A stretch of 12,159 nucleotides of DNA from JBBPZA01 sp038199375 (GCA_038199375.1 JBBPZA010000015.1:1-12159); one strand, 5' to 3'; counted from the first letter of the stretch, positions 1-6,571 are shown. A program made the numbers and translations. The notes: generated by a model from the sequence alone, not told the origin.

Positions 1-56
1 CGTGATCGTCGCGACGCCGGTGGCCTCGACGTCGAGCCGACGGCCTCTAAGCTCAT
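1..56 (-). CDS. Possible start of a downstream gene, cut by the window edge
   Basis: An ATG on the minus strand overlaps the lipoprotein stop codon in an ATGA arrangement, which is typical of translationally coupled genes. AAGGAG lies just upstream, but its spacing of about 2 nt is too short to be convincing. The 18 visible residues (MSLEAVGSTSRPPASRRS) match nothing I recognise. A different minus-strand frame through the same bases has a more coding-like third-position GC and reads ELRGRRLDVEATGVATIT, but it has no start codon. I cannot decide between the two frames, and the real start may lie outside the window. Confidence 0.2.
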   Translation of the reverse strand, partial: MSLEAVGSTSRPPASRRS

Positions 57-571
57 CTCTCCTTGAGCTCCACGCTGCCCACCGCGGTGGCGCAGGCTTT
101 GCGCAGCTCGGGTGCCCGCCCACCGCTCGACTGGCACTCGAGCTCCCAAGTGCCCCCGCCGGCCGCGAAGAAGTAGAGCTGCGAGGTGGCCTTGGCGCCG
201 CCGATGGTATTCGAGACCTCGAAGCGGGCCATGTCGGTCCCGTTGTGCTCCTCTTGCTCACCTCGCCGCCCCGGAAAGCCGAGGCGGCGCAACGACCCCG
301 CGACCTGGCGCTGGATGTCGTCGCGCCCGAGCTCACGGCCCGCGCTCTTGCGAACGTCGACCAGGTTGAGTTGGTCGAGCTTGTAGACGAGCAGCGGCGG
401 CTCGCCCTTCGTCGTCTCGGGGCGCACGGTCGCCCTGCGCAAGCCCTTCGGCACGTCGAAAGTGAACGGGATCGCGCGGTCCGAGACGGTGATGGTGTCC
501 TCGCCGCCCGATCCGCATCCCGTGAGGGCCCCGAGGACGGCGGAGGAGGGCGGAGTGACACCGGCGCCACG
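53..571 (-). CDS. Putative secreted lipoprotein; start codon unclear, possible frameshift
   Basis: A short exported lipoprotein of unknown function. The frame shows a lipobox, L-T-G-C, with the cysteine codon at 517-515, preceded by a short hydrophobic stretch (SAVLGALTGC) and followed by a polar GSGGED linker. That leaves a mature protein of about 154 residues ending VGSVELKER. The C-terminal part (LYFFAAGGGTWELECQSS, then RKAC) resembles the small LpqN/PsbP-like lipoproteins of actinobacteria, but the match is weak. The frame is open only back to 571, with TAG at 574-572, and has no ATG, GTG or TTG before the signal peptide. A GTG at 561 or 570 in the neighbouring frame would give a normal signal peptide (VAPVSLRP...) if one base were added between about 530 and 555. 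The feature therefore covers the whole open frame. An internal GTG at 454 would remove the signal peptide and is unlikely to be the true start. Confidence 0.55.
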   Translation of the reverse strand, partial: RGAGVTPPSSAVLGALTGCGSGGEDTITVSDRAIPFTFDVPKGLRRATVRPETTKGEPPLLVYKLDQLNLVDVRKSAGRELGRDDIQRQVAGSLRRLGFPGRRGEQEEHNGTDMARFEVSNTIGGAKATSQLYFFAAGGGTWELECQSSGGRAPELRKACATAVGSVELKER

Positions 572-574
572 CTA
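569..574 (-). promoter_or_regulatory. Candidate -10 box (TAGCGT) for the lipoprotein gene
   Basis: On the minus strand, TAGCGT is followed by exactly 7 nt and then a GTG at 561. This matches the TAnnnT leaderless pattern used elsewhere in the window. It supports transcription starting at that GTG, which is one frame away from the lipobox frame. Confidence 0.3.
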
Positions 575-617
575 CCAACGTGGCGCGGCTCCGGTGAAGC
601 GTGCGGTCGCCACGGAC

Positions 618-623
618 TACGCT
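618..623 (+). promoter_or_regulatory. Candidate -10 box (TACGCT) for the acyl-CoA dehydrogenase
   Basis: TACGCT lies 29 nt before the ATG at 653. A transcription start near 630 would leave a leader of about 23 nt containing the AAGGGAG ribosome-binding site at 637-643. No convincing -35 box was seen. Confidence 0.3.
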
Positions 624-652
624 TCCTGGACACGACAAGGGAGACCGTCTCG

Positions 653-1870
653 ATGACCAGCCCCGCCAGCGCGCCAGCCGACGCGGCCGCGCCCTCCGAG
701 GTCCTCAAGCCCGACTTCGGCGCCCCCCGGCGCCACTTCATCTTCCAGGACCACCACGACGCGCTGCGCGAGTCGATCCGCCGCTTCGTGGTCTCCGAGC
801 TCGCGCCCCACGCGGAGGAGTGGGAGGAGACGACGTTTCCGGATTCCGTCTTCACGCGGATGGGCGAGTTGGGTCTCTTGGGGCTCTCCTACCCCGAGGA
901 GTACGGCGGGCAGGGCGGCGACTACATCTCGAACATCGTCCTCGCCGAGGAGATGACCCACGCCAACTCGGGCGGCCTGGCCATGGGGGTCGCTGTCCAC
1001 ACCGACATGGCGACCCCGCCCATCCACCTGTTCGGAACCGAGGAGCAGAAGCAGCGCTACCTCGTCCCCGCCATCAAGGGCGAGAAGATCTCTTGCCTCG
1101 GCATCACCGAGCCCGACGCCGGCTCCGACGTCGCGGGAATCAAGACGCGCGCGGTGCGCGACGGCGACGACTGGGTCATCAACGGCTCGAAGACCTACAT
1201 CACCAACGGCGTCCGCGCCGACTTCATCGTGCTGGTGGCCAAGACCGACGCCGACGCGGGCTACGACGGATTCACGCTCTTCCTCGTCGACAAGGACACC
1301 CCGGGCTTCATCGTCGAGAACAAGCTCGAGAAGCTGGGCATGCACGCCTCCGACACCGCCCTGCTGGCCTTCAGCGACGTCCGCGTGCCCCACGACGCCG
1401 TCCTCGGCGAGATGGGCAAGGGCTTCTACCACATCATGTGGGAGCTCCAGGGCGAGCGGCTCATCGGCGCCGCGGGCTCGGTCGCGGGCGCCCAGCAGTG
1501 CTTCGACAAGACCCTGGTCTACGCGAAGGAGCGCCAGGCCTTCGGGCGCTCCATCGGCCGCTTTCAGGTCATCCGCCACAAGTTCGCCGAGATGGCGACC
1601 AAGCTCGAATCCGCCCGCCAGATGGTCTACACGACGGCCTGGCGGTTCATGAACGGCGAGTACCCGGTGCGCGAGATCTCCATCGCCAAGCTGCACGCCT
1701 CGCGGATCGCCGTCGAGGTCGCCGACGAGTGCATCCAGATCCACGGCGGAGCGGGCTACATGAAGGAGTACGGGGTCGAGCGCGTGTGGCGCGACATGCG
1801 CCTCAACCGTATCGGCGCGGGCACCGACGAGATCATGCTCGACGTGATCGGGCGCTCCTACGGGCTCTAG
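653..1870 (+). CDS. Acyl-CoA dehydrogenase, long-chain/isovaleryl-CoA type
   Basis: A cytoplasmic FAD flavoenzyme of 405 aa that inserts the alpha-beta double bond into an acyl-CoA and passes electrons to electron-transfer flavoprotein. The sequence shows the FAD/substrate signature ITEPDAGSD (151-159), the second ACAD signature RQAFGRSIGRFQ (294-305), IHGGAGYMKEYGVERVWRD (363-381) and GTDEIM (390-395). The residue just before GT, where short- and medium-chain enzymes carry the catalytic Glu (as in YEGT), is Ala (IGAGT). A Glu is present instead in QGERL (E268), the position used by LCAD and isovaleryl-CoA dehydrogenase. I therefore assign it to that branch; exact chain length or branched substrate cannot be told. 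The start ATG at 653 is preceded by AAGGGAG at a spacing of 9 nt. The residues ahead of it in the open frame are non-coding. It is a single gene, divergent from the lipoprotein. Confidence 0.95.
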   Translation: MTSPASAPADAAAPSEVLKPDFGAPRRHFIFQDHHDALRESIRRFVVSELAPHAEEWEETTFPDSVFTRMGELGLLGLSYPEEYGGQGGDYISNIVLAEEMTHANSGGLAMGVAVHTDMATPPIHLFGTEEQKQRYLVPAIKGEKISCLGITEPDAGSDVAGIKTRAVRDGDDWVINGSKTYITNGVRADFIVLVAKTDADAGYDGFTLFLVDKDTPGFIVENKLEKLGMHASDTALLAFSDVRVPHDAVLGEMGKGFYHIMWELQGERLIGAAGSVAGAQQCFDKTLVYAKERQAFGRSIGRFQVIRHKFAEMATKLESARQMVYTTAWRFMNGEYPVREISIAKLHASRIAVEVADECIQIHGGAGYMKEYGVERVWRDMRLNRIGAGTDEIMLDVIGRSYGL

Positions 1871-1896
1871 CGCGGCCCGAGCTCAAAGCGCCCGGG

Positions 1897-1923
1897 CCTG
1901 GCGGCGGGCGCCCCGCCACCAGG
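1897..1923. terminator. Bidirectional hairpin terminator between convergent genes
   Basis: The stem is CCTGG (1897-1901) with CCAGG (1919-1923), one C/A mismatch, then GGCGGG (1903-1908) with CCCGCC (1912-1917), closed by a 3-nt loop. It sits in the 64-bp gap between the two convergent stop codons. TTCCCCTT follows on the plus side, a poor T-tract, so this is a strong stem with a weak tail, as is common in GC-rich actinobacteria. Confidence 0.65.
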
Positions 1924-1934
1924 TTCCCCTTGCG

Positions 1935-3950
1935 CTAGCGGACCGTGACCCCCATGCGCTTCTTGCCGTCGCGGGAGATGAGGGTCAGCGTGTAACGGCC
2001 CGGCCGAATCGCCCGTCGCGCCACGAGGCTGAGCGTGGTGCCCGAGGCGTAGACCGTACGCCCGCGGGTGAGCCTGGCGGCGACCCGCTTCTTGCTCTTC
2101 CTCGCGAAGGTCACCTTGCACTTGACCTTCTTGCCCTTGGCCCTGCAGGTCACCTTGGCGCCACGGCCGTTGGTGCCGTTTCTCCCCTTCGGTCCCTGCG
2201 GCCCGGCGTCGCCCTTCGGCCCTTGTGCACCGGTGGCCCCGGTGTCTCCCTTCGGCCCCTGCGCGCCGGTTGCGCCGGTGTCTCCCTTCGCGCCCGGATC
2301 GCCCTTCGCGCCGGCTGCTCCGGGCTGACCAGCGGGCCCCGGCTGGCCGGCCGGCCCCGGGGGACCCACGACCGGCGGGCCGGCGTAGATCGCCTCGAAG
2401 TTGTCGACCTTCATGACGAGGAGCTGCCCCTGCTCGACGAACTCCGTGGCGTTCGCCCCCGTGGCGGCCTTGTGGACCTGGGCGTCGAACAGGAAGTACC
2501 CGTCGCCGATGACGTCCCGCGCGTCGATGATCCCGCTGGACTCCTCATCGGTCGTGAGCACGGCGTCGGTGCCGTTGGGCGTGGCCGGCGCGAAGAGCGC
2601 CGGATCGAACCGGGCGAGCACGGCGAGCCGGCCCGTGTCGATGTCGTAGGCCACGATCCGCGCGAGGTGCGGGTTGGTGCCCGGATCCTCCTGGATCAGC
2701 AGGTTGCCGTGCTCGTCGATGTCGATGTTGTCGGGCTTGTTGAGATAGGGAGCCTCGCTGCCGTCGAGCAGCGGCGTCAGCGTTCCGCCAAGCTGCGGGT
2801 TCTCGATGTCGTCGTAGCGCAGACGCCACAGCCCGCCGCCGTTGCGGGGGATCGTCGTGCCGGGCGCCGGCGTCGCGTTGCCGCCGTCGGTCGTCACGAA
2901 GTAGAAGTCGCGGGGGTTGCTCGGATCCCACGCTCCGTCCTCGATGCGATTGAGGCTGAGGCCTTCGGTCTTTCCCTCAGCATTCTGCTGGGCGCCGGAC
3001 TGCTGTGATGGTACGTCGGACAGATCGACCTGTACCGGCAGGTTCTTGCCGAACGTCGCACGGAACTGGGCATCGGTGCTGACCGACTCGTCGACGGTGT
3101 CGACGACGTTGAGAGTGCCGTTCATCAGGCCGGCCTTGTCGAAGGCGTCGCCGGTGTTGGTCTTGGTGCCGGTGTACGCCCAGATCTGACCGTCGGCGCT
3201 GTCCTCCTGGCCCTGCACGAGCGTGGTGTCGCTCTGATTCTGGGCCGGGAGCGTGTTCTCCCACGAGAAGAGGCCGAGCCGCGGCAGCTGCTTCGCGGCC
3301 CCGTCCTCGAGCACCCCGAAGTTGCGCGACTCGTCGCCGCCCTCCTCGTTGGCGAAGTAGATCCTCCCGGTGTAGCCCTTGCCGGTGTCGGCGTTGAACA
3401 GTTGGCTGCGGTCAGTCAGCAGGCCCGAGCAGAAGCGGTTGAACGGGCCGCTCTGCGCGAGGAAGGTGCCTCCCGCCGGGCCCGGGTTCGCACCGGCGGA
3501 GGACGGATTCGCGCCGAACATCTGCGACGGGTAGTCGTAGTAGGTGACCCCGGGATCGATGAGGTCTGAGCCCGAGGCGACCGCGAACGTGCTGCGATTG
3601 ATCTGGTAGTTCGAGACGAACGCGCCCTTCTGGCCGTGCCGTCGCACGATGCCGGCCGTGGTGGTGAGCTCCTGGTTCATGTTCAGCTCGAAGTTGCCGC
3701 CCGTGCTCTGGCGGGCGCCGAGGCCGTCGGGGATGCCGACCATCTTGTATCCGTCGGCCGCGGGCATGTCGCCGACGGTGAGCACCGACGTGGTCTGGAC
3801 GCCGTCGGCGACCGGCAGGACATACGGGGCGACGGTGGTCGTCGGACCCTTCGCGCCGGTGCCGACCACGGCTCCGGCAGGGGCACCGGCGAGGCTGGCG
3901 AGAGAGGCGGCCCCTACGACGGCGAGTGGAAGCGAATGGCGTCTGCGCAA
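1935..3950 (-). CDS. Secreted PhoX/DUF839-like protein with collagen-like stalk
   Basis: An exported protein of 671 aa. Residues 1-27 form a signal peptide (basic MRRRH, a hydrophobic core, then AGAPAGA as the likely cleavage site). Residues about 50-525 resemble the DUF839/PhoX beta-propeller family: GRIYFANEEGGDESRNFG (195-212), EGLSLN...GAWDPSNPRDFYFVTTDGG (329-357), PDNIDIDEHGNLLIQEDPG (406-424) and a later SSGIIDA. Family members include Ca-dependent alkaline phosphatases, but many DUF839 proteins have no known activity, so no substrate is claimed. Residues 529-594 are 22 uninterrupted GXY triplets. Residues 596-671 are a Lys/Arg-rich C-terminal module with two cysteines (VTCRAKGKKVKCKV), likely a disulfide-bonded cap or wall-binding piece. 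The start is TTG, chosen because GGAG lies 8 nt upstream and the signal peptide begins directly. It appears to be a single gene. It is convergent with the dehydrogenase. Confidence 0.85.
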   Translation of the reverse strand: MRRRHSLPLAVVGAASLASLAGAPAGAVVGTGAKGPTTTVAPYVLPVADGVQTTSVLTVGDMPAADGYKMVGIPDGLGARQSTGGNFELNMNQELTTTAGIVRRHGQKGAFVSNYQINRSTFAVASGSDLIDPGVTYYDYPSQMFGANPSSAGANPGPAGGTFLAQSGPFNRFCSGLLTDRSQLFNADTGKGYTGRIYFANEEGGDESRNFGVLEDGAAKQLPRLGLFSWENTLPAQNQSDTTLVQGQEDSADGQIWAYTGTKTNTGDAFDKAGLMNGTLNVVDTVDESVSTDAQFRATFGKNLPVQVDLSDVPSQQSGAQQNAEGKTEGLSLNRIEDGAWDPSNPRDFYFVTTDGGNATPAPGTTIPRNGGGLWRLRYDDIENPQLGGTLTPLLDGSEAPYLNKPDNIDIDEHGNLLIQEDPGTNPHLARIVAYDIDTGRLAVLARFDPALFAPATPNGTDAVLTTDEESSGIIDARDVIGDGYFLFDAQVHKAATGANATEFVEQGQLLVMKVDNFEAIYAGPPVVGPPGPAGQPGPAGQPGAAGAKGDPGAKGDTGATGAQGPKGDTGATGAQGPKGDAGPQGPKGRNGTNGRGAKVTCRAKGKKVKCKVTFARKSKKRVAARLTRGRTVYASGTTLSLVARRAIRPGRYTLTLISRDGKKRMGVTVR
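2169..2366 (-). repeat. Collagen-like (GXY)22 coding repeat
   Basis: Twenty-two consecutive Gly-X-Y triplets, beginning GPP GPA GQP and ending GPK GRN GTN, encode a putative triple-helical segment of the secreted protein. Pro is frequent at X, and Lys, Asp and Thr are frequent at X or Y. KGD occurs repeatedly, a composition known to favour interchain ion pairs in bacterial collagens. Confidence 0.9.
2214..2285 (-). repeat. Two tandem 36-bp units (GDTGATGAQGPK twice)
   Basis: Inside the collagen-like region, residues 556-567 and 568-579 are identical at protein level. The DNA units are similar but differ at synonymous positions, so the duplication is not brand-new or is under protein-level selection. 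Confidence 0.8.
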
Positions 3951-4030
3951 CGTGATGGCTCCATGGATCGAGGTTCGGGCCCTGGTGTATACGGCCGCTG
4001 CCAGGTCGTCCTGCTACCGACTCGTTACCG

Positions 4031-4052
4031 TCCGGTGTCGATCCGGTGTCGA
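4031..4052. repeat. 11-bp tandem repeat TCCGGTGTCGA, two copies
   Basis: Two exact adjacent copies lie at 4031-4041 and 4042-4052, in the short gap between the flavin-reductase stop and the start of the DUF839 gene. They could belong to the upstream control region of the secreted protein gene; nothing else indicates a role. Confidence 0.5.
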
Positions 4053-4061
4053 TCCCCGCGC

Positions 4062-4586
4062 TCAGGCCTCGTGGCCGGGCTCGATGCGCTTGGCCCGGTG
4101 GAAGGTGAACTCCTCGACCCCCGGAGCGGCCTGCGCCTGCACGGGGGCGAGGAGAACCGCGAGGTGGTCGCCGGCCGGCAAGGTCGACTCGACGCGCCCG
4201 ACGAATCGGTTCGGGCAATCGTCGAGCAGCGGCACACCGCCCGTCCCGTTCCGCCAGCTCACCTGGGCGAACTTGTCGACCTCGTGCCCCGTCTCGCCTC
4301 CGAAGAGCTCCGCCAGAGACTCGGCGTCGGCCGGGACGCAGTGGACCCCGAGCACCTCGGCGTGGCGAGCCAGCTCCGTGGTGCGGTTCTTCTCCGAGAG
4401 GCATACGAGGAAGCGCGGCGGGTCGATGCTCGTCTGCGTCGTGAACCCGACCAGGCACCCCGCCCGTTCGTCGCCGTGGCAGGCGGTGACGATGAACATC
4501 GGGTAGTCGAGCCCGCCGACGAGGCGGTGGAAGGTCTGCTCGAGGTCCGCCACGACAACGGTGCTACCCGGCCGGCGCCGCTTCAC
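4062..4586 (-). CDS. Flavin-reductase-like FMN-binding split-barrel protein
   Basis: A 174-aa cytoplasmic protein of the flavin reductase-like family, whose members bind FMN and either reduce free flavin with NAD(P)H or act as small oxidoreductases. Visible family features are the N-terminal strand DYPMFIVTA (28-35), AGCLVGFTTQTSIDPPRFLVCL (42-63) with the flavin phosphate-binding Ser/Thr cluster, SEKNRTTELAR (64-74), and the GDH motif (139-141) near the C-terminus. Substrate and partner enzyme cannot be deduced. The GTG start at 4586 overlaps the mscL stop as GTGA and has a GGAGGGGAG ribosome-binding site about 10 nt upstream. That gives translational coupling to mscL. A second in-frame GTG at 4553 is possible but has no Shine-Dalgarno. 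Confidence 0.85.
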   Translation of the reverse strand: MKRRRPGSTVVVADLEQTFHRLVGGLDYPMFIVTACHGDERAGCLVGFTTQTSIDPPRFLVCLSEKNRTTELARHAEVLGVHCVPADAESLAELFGGETGHEVDKFAQVSWRNGTGGVPLLDDCPNRFVGRVESTLPAGDHLAVLLAPVQAQAAPGVEEFTFHRAKRIEPGHEA

Positions 4587-4978
4587 GACGGCCCGGCTCC
4601 CCTCCCGGAGCGCAGCTCGTCGCGGATCTCGGCGAGCAGCTTGGCCTCGTCGGAGGGCTGTGGGACGTCGTCCTTGGTGATTCCGAGCCGGTCCTGAAAG
4701 GCGTTGACGGGCTTGACGACGAGGAAGAAGACCACCGCGGCGATCGATACGAAGGCGATGAGCGCGTTGAGGAACAGGCCGTACCTGAAGACGCTGCCGT
4801 TGATCTTGAACGTGAGCCTGGAGAAATCCGCCTCCCCGAGTATCGCTGCGATGAGCGGCGTGAAGATGTTCGCGACCAGCGACGAGACCACCGCGCCGAA
4901 CGCCGCGCCGATCACGACCGCCACGGCAAGATCCACGACGTTGCCCCGGAACAGGAACTGACGAAACTCCTTGAGCAC
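4583..4978 (-). CDS. mscL: Large-conductance mechanosensitive channel MscL
   Basis: A pentameric inner-membrane channel that opens under membrane tension to release solutes on hypo-osmotic shock. At 131 aa it has the usual family length. The amphipathic N-terminus MLKEFRQFLFRGN leads into TM1 (about 14-46), which contains the glycine/alanine-rich pore stretch VVIGAAFGAVVSSLV (21-35). A short periplasmic loop follows (about 47-65), then TM2 (about 68-89, ending FFLVVKPVNAF), then a charged cytoplasmic helix (EAKLLAEIRDELRSG). The start is GTG at 4978, with GAGAGGA just upstream. It is first in a two-gene unit with the flavin-reductase-like gene and divergent from the SDR gene. Confidence 0.96.
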   Translation of the reverse strand: MLKEFRQFLFRGNVVDLAVAVVIGAAFGAVVSSLVANIFTPLIAAILGEADFSRLTFKINGSVFRYGLFLNALIAFVSIAAVVFFLVVKPVNAFQDRLGITKDDVPQPSDEAKLLAEIRDELRSGRGAGPS

Positions 4979-5121
4979 GGCGGTCCTCTCTTCTCCCGCG
5001 GGTTACGACGACCCCTCGCATTACTGCACGCGGCCCGGACCGCACGGAGTGGAGGTTGTCCCCCGAGTTGCGGGGATTGCGGTACAAACCCGCCCGCCAA
5101 GCAACGGAAAGGCCACGCGTA
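4979..5121. promoter_or_regulatory. Divergent mscL/SDR promoter region
   Basis: These 143 bp must hold promoters for both genes, but no clear -10/-35 pair stands out. On the plus strand a small hairpin, CCCCG (5061-5065) and CGGGG (5071-5075) with a 5-nt loop, precedes TACAAA at 5083-5088, a possible weak -10. GGAAAGG at 5106-5112 is the SDR ribosome-binding site. Confidence 0.3.
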
Positions 5122-5949
5122 ATGGGAGTACTCGACGGGAAGGTCGCCATCGTCACCGGAAGCGCGCGCGGCATCGGGCGGGCGACCGCCGAGCTCCTCT
5201 CCCGACAGGGCGCGCGCGTCCTCGTCAACGACCTGGACGCAGACCTGGCCGAGCAGACCGCCTCCGAGATCGAGGGCGAGACGCTCGTCTTCGGCGGCGA
5301 CCTCACCGAGGCGGGCGTGCCGGAGGAGCTCGTCGGCAGGGTCGTCGACGAGTGGGGCCGGGTCGACATCCTCGTCAACAACGCCGGCTACACGCTCGAC
5401 GCGCCCATCCACAAGATGACCGACGAGTGGTTCCAGCGAATGCTCGACATCCACACGATCGCGCCCTTTCGCCTGTGCCGTGCAGTCGCTCCCCACATGC
5501 GCGAGCCCGCCAAGCGCGAGCGCGAGGAGGGCCGCGAGGTGTTTCGCAAGATCGTCAACGTCTCGTCGGTCTCGGGCACCATGGGCAACCCGGGACAGGC
5601 GAACTACTCCGCGGGCAAGGCGGCGGTCGTCGGCCTGACCAAGACGCTGGCCAAGGAGTGGGGCCAGTTCAAGGTCAACGTCAACGCCGTCGCCTTCGGA
5701 TACATCGAAACCCGTCTGACCGCCTCCAAGGAGGACTCCAACGTGATGGAGATCGGCGGAGAGAAGGTGGCGCTCGGCATCCCCGATCAGCTGCGCGGCA
5801 TGGCCCCCATGCTCATCCCGCTCGGACGGCCGGGGACGACCGAGGAGGCCGCCGGCCCGATCTTCTTCCTGTGCTCGCCGTGGGCCGACTACGTCCACGG
5901 CCAGGTGCTCAACGTGACGGGCGGCCAGTTCACCGGCATGACCACCTGA
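5122..5949 (+). CDS. Short-chain dehydrogenase/reductase, FabG/MFE-2-like
   Basis: A classical cytoplasmic SDR of 275 aa using NAD(P)(H) to interconvert a hydroxyl and a ketone. Motifs: cofactor-binding TGSARGIG (12-19), an Asp-rich end of strand 2 (VNDLD, 35-39) suggesting NAD preference, NNAG (86-89), catalytic Ser149, Tyr162 and Lys166 (YSAGK), and GTMGNPGQANYSAGK, very close to FabG. The Asn of the usual catalytic tetrad is His111 (LDIHTIAPF), as in some MFE-2/HSD17B4-like enzymes. A charged insert, REPAKREREEGREVFR (127-142), lengthens the loop before strand 5. This may be a hydroxyacyl-CoA dehydrogenase rather than fatty-acid-synthesis FabG, but substrate is not readable. The ATG at 5122 has GGAAAGG at a spacing of 9 nt. 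A longer frame from a TTG at 5056 lacks a ribosome-binding site. Confidence 0.92.
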   Translation: MGVLDGKVAIVTGSARGIGRATAELLSRQGARVLVNDLDADLAEQTASEIEGETLVFGGDLTEAGVPEELVGRVVDEWGRVDILVNNAGYTLDAPIHKMTDEWFQRMLDIHTIAPFRLCRAVAPHMREPAKREREEGREVFRKIVNVSSVSGTMGNPGQANYSAGKAAVVGLTKTLAKEWGQFKVNVNAVAFGYIETRLTASKEDSNVMEIGGEKVALGIPDQLRGMAPMLIPLGRPGTTEEAAGPIFFLCSPWADYVHGQVLNVTGGQFTGMTT

Positions 5950-6540
5950 TCGAGGCTCGCCTCGGGCGCGGGGAGCTTGATCTTCAGGAGCTCGAGCAGC
6001 TCGGCGACCACCGCCGGGTCGAACTGGGTCCCGGAGCACCGGCGCAGCTCCTGCGCCGCCGACTCGTGGCTCATGGCGGCGCGGTAAGAGCGACTGGCTG
6101 GTCATCGCGCTGTAGGCGTCGCAGCAGGAGACGATGCGCGACTCGATCGGGATCGCATCCCCGACCAGGCCGTCGGGGTACCCGCCCCCGCCGACGTGCT
6201 CGTGGGAAGAGCGCACGACGGCGCCGACCTCGGCGAGGACGCCGCCCACCTTCTCGAGCATCTCCTGCCCGACGATCGTGTGGCGCTTCATGACCACCCA
6301 CTGGTCGTCGTCGAGCGGCCCGGGCTTGTCGATGATCCGATTGGACACGGCGATGCCGATGTCATGGAGCAGCGCGCCCAGTTCGACGCGCCTGCGCTGC
6401 GCCGAGGAGAGCGACAAGCGGTCGGCCACCGCCAGCGACAGCTCGACGACCCCGCGCGAGTGGCGCCCGGTGTAGGCATGGTCGGCATCGACGACGTCAC
6501 CCAGTAGGACGGCCGTCCCGCGGTGTTTATGCGCGGGCCC
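5889..6540 (-). pseudogene. Decayed HD-GYP phosphodiesterase domain: frameshift and missing start
   Basis: Remains of an HD-GYP domain, the family that hydrolyses cyclic di-GMP. Read from 6540 on the minus strand, the frame gives DADHAYTGRHSRG, then LLHDIG, DKPGPLDDDQWVVMKRH, HEHVGGGGYPDG and CCDAYSAMTS. At about 6096 a one-base insertion (AGCC before AGT) shifts the frame. Correcting it restores SRSYRAAMSHE and the family C-terminus ELRRCSGTQFDPAVVAELLELL. A TGA at 6543-6541 closes the frame upstream and there is no ATG, GTG or TTG ahead of the domain, although homology is already present there. The usual Lys after HDIG is also missing (HDIG-IAVS). The reading frame ends at 5889, 61 bp inside the 3' end of the opposing SDR gene. 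It could be a pseudogene or a gene hit by sequencing errors. A rescued protein would start at GTG 6429 at the latest, losing the first metal-ligand His. Confidence 0.75.
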
Positions 6541-6558
6541 TCAGCACCGCGATCGGCC

Positions 6559-6564
6559 TACGAT
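6559..6564 (+). promoter_or_regulatory. Candidate -10 box (TACGAT) deciding the CDF start
   Basis: TACGAT is followed by exactly 7 nt and then GTG at 6572. The ATG at 6563 overlaps this box and has no ribosome-binding site. The spacing matches the other leaderless candidates in the window, which favours GTG 6572 as a leaderless start. Confidence 0.45.
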
Positions 6565-6571
6565 GGAGATC

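Noticed and set aside
617..1744. Long open frame antisense to the acyl-CoA dehydrogenase
   Set aside because: It is a shadow of the strongly biased codons of the real gene. Its product is low-complexity Val/Gly/Asp/Leu-rich with no recognisable domain.
601..1938. Arg-rich plus-strand frame overlapping the dehydrogenase
   Set aside because: Arg/Pro/His-rich shifted reading of a GC-rich gene, with no motifs.
2169..2366. Possible CRISPR or other regulatory repeat array
   Set aside because: The repetition is explained fully by in-frame Gly-X-Y codons, with no spacers.
2068..3008. Plus-strand frames across the collagen-like gene, including a Pro-rich repeat protein
   Set aside because: The PVAPVSPFGPC-like repeat is only the reverse reading of the GXY tract. 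The minus strand has a signal peptide and recognisable family motifs.
4912..6429. A single 505-aa minus-strand protein through the HD-GYP, SDR and mscL region
   Set aside because: Only its first part is HD-GYP. After about 6096 it is antisense to the SDR, so it is a frameshift artefact, not a fusion protein.
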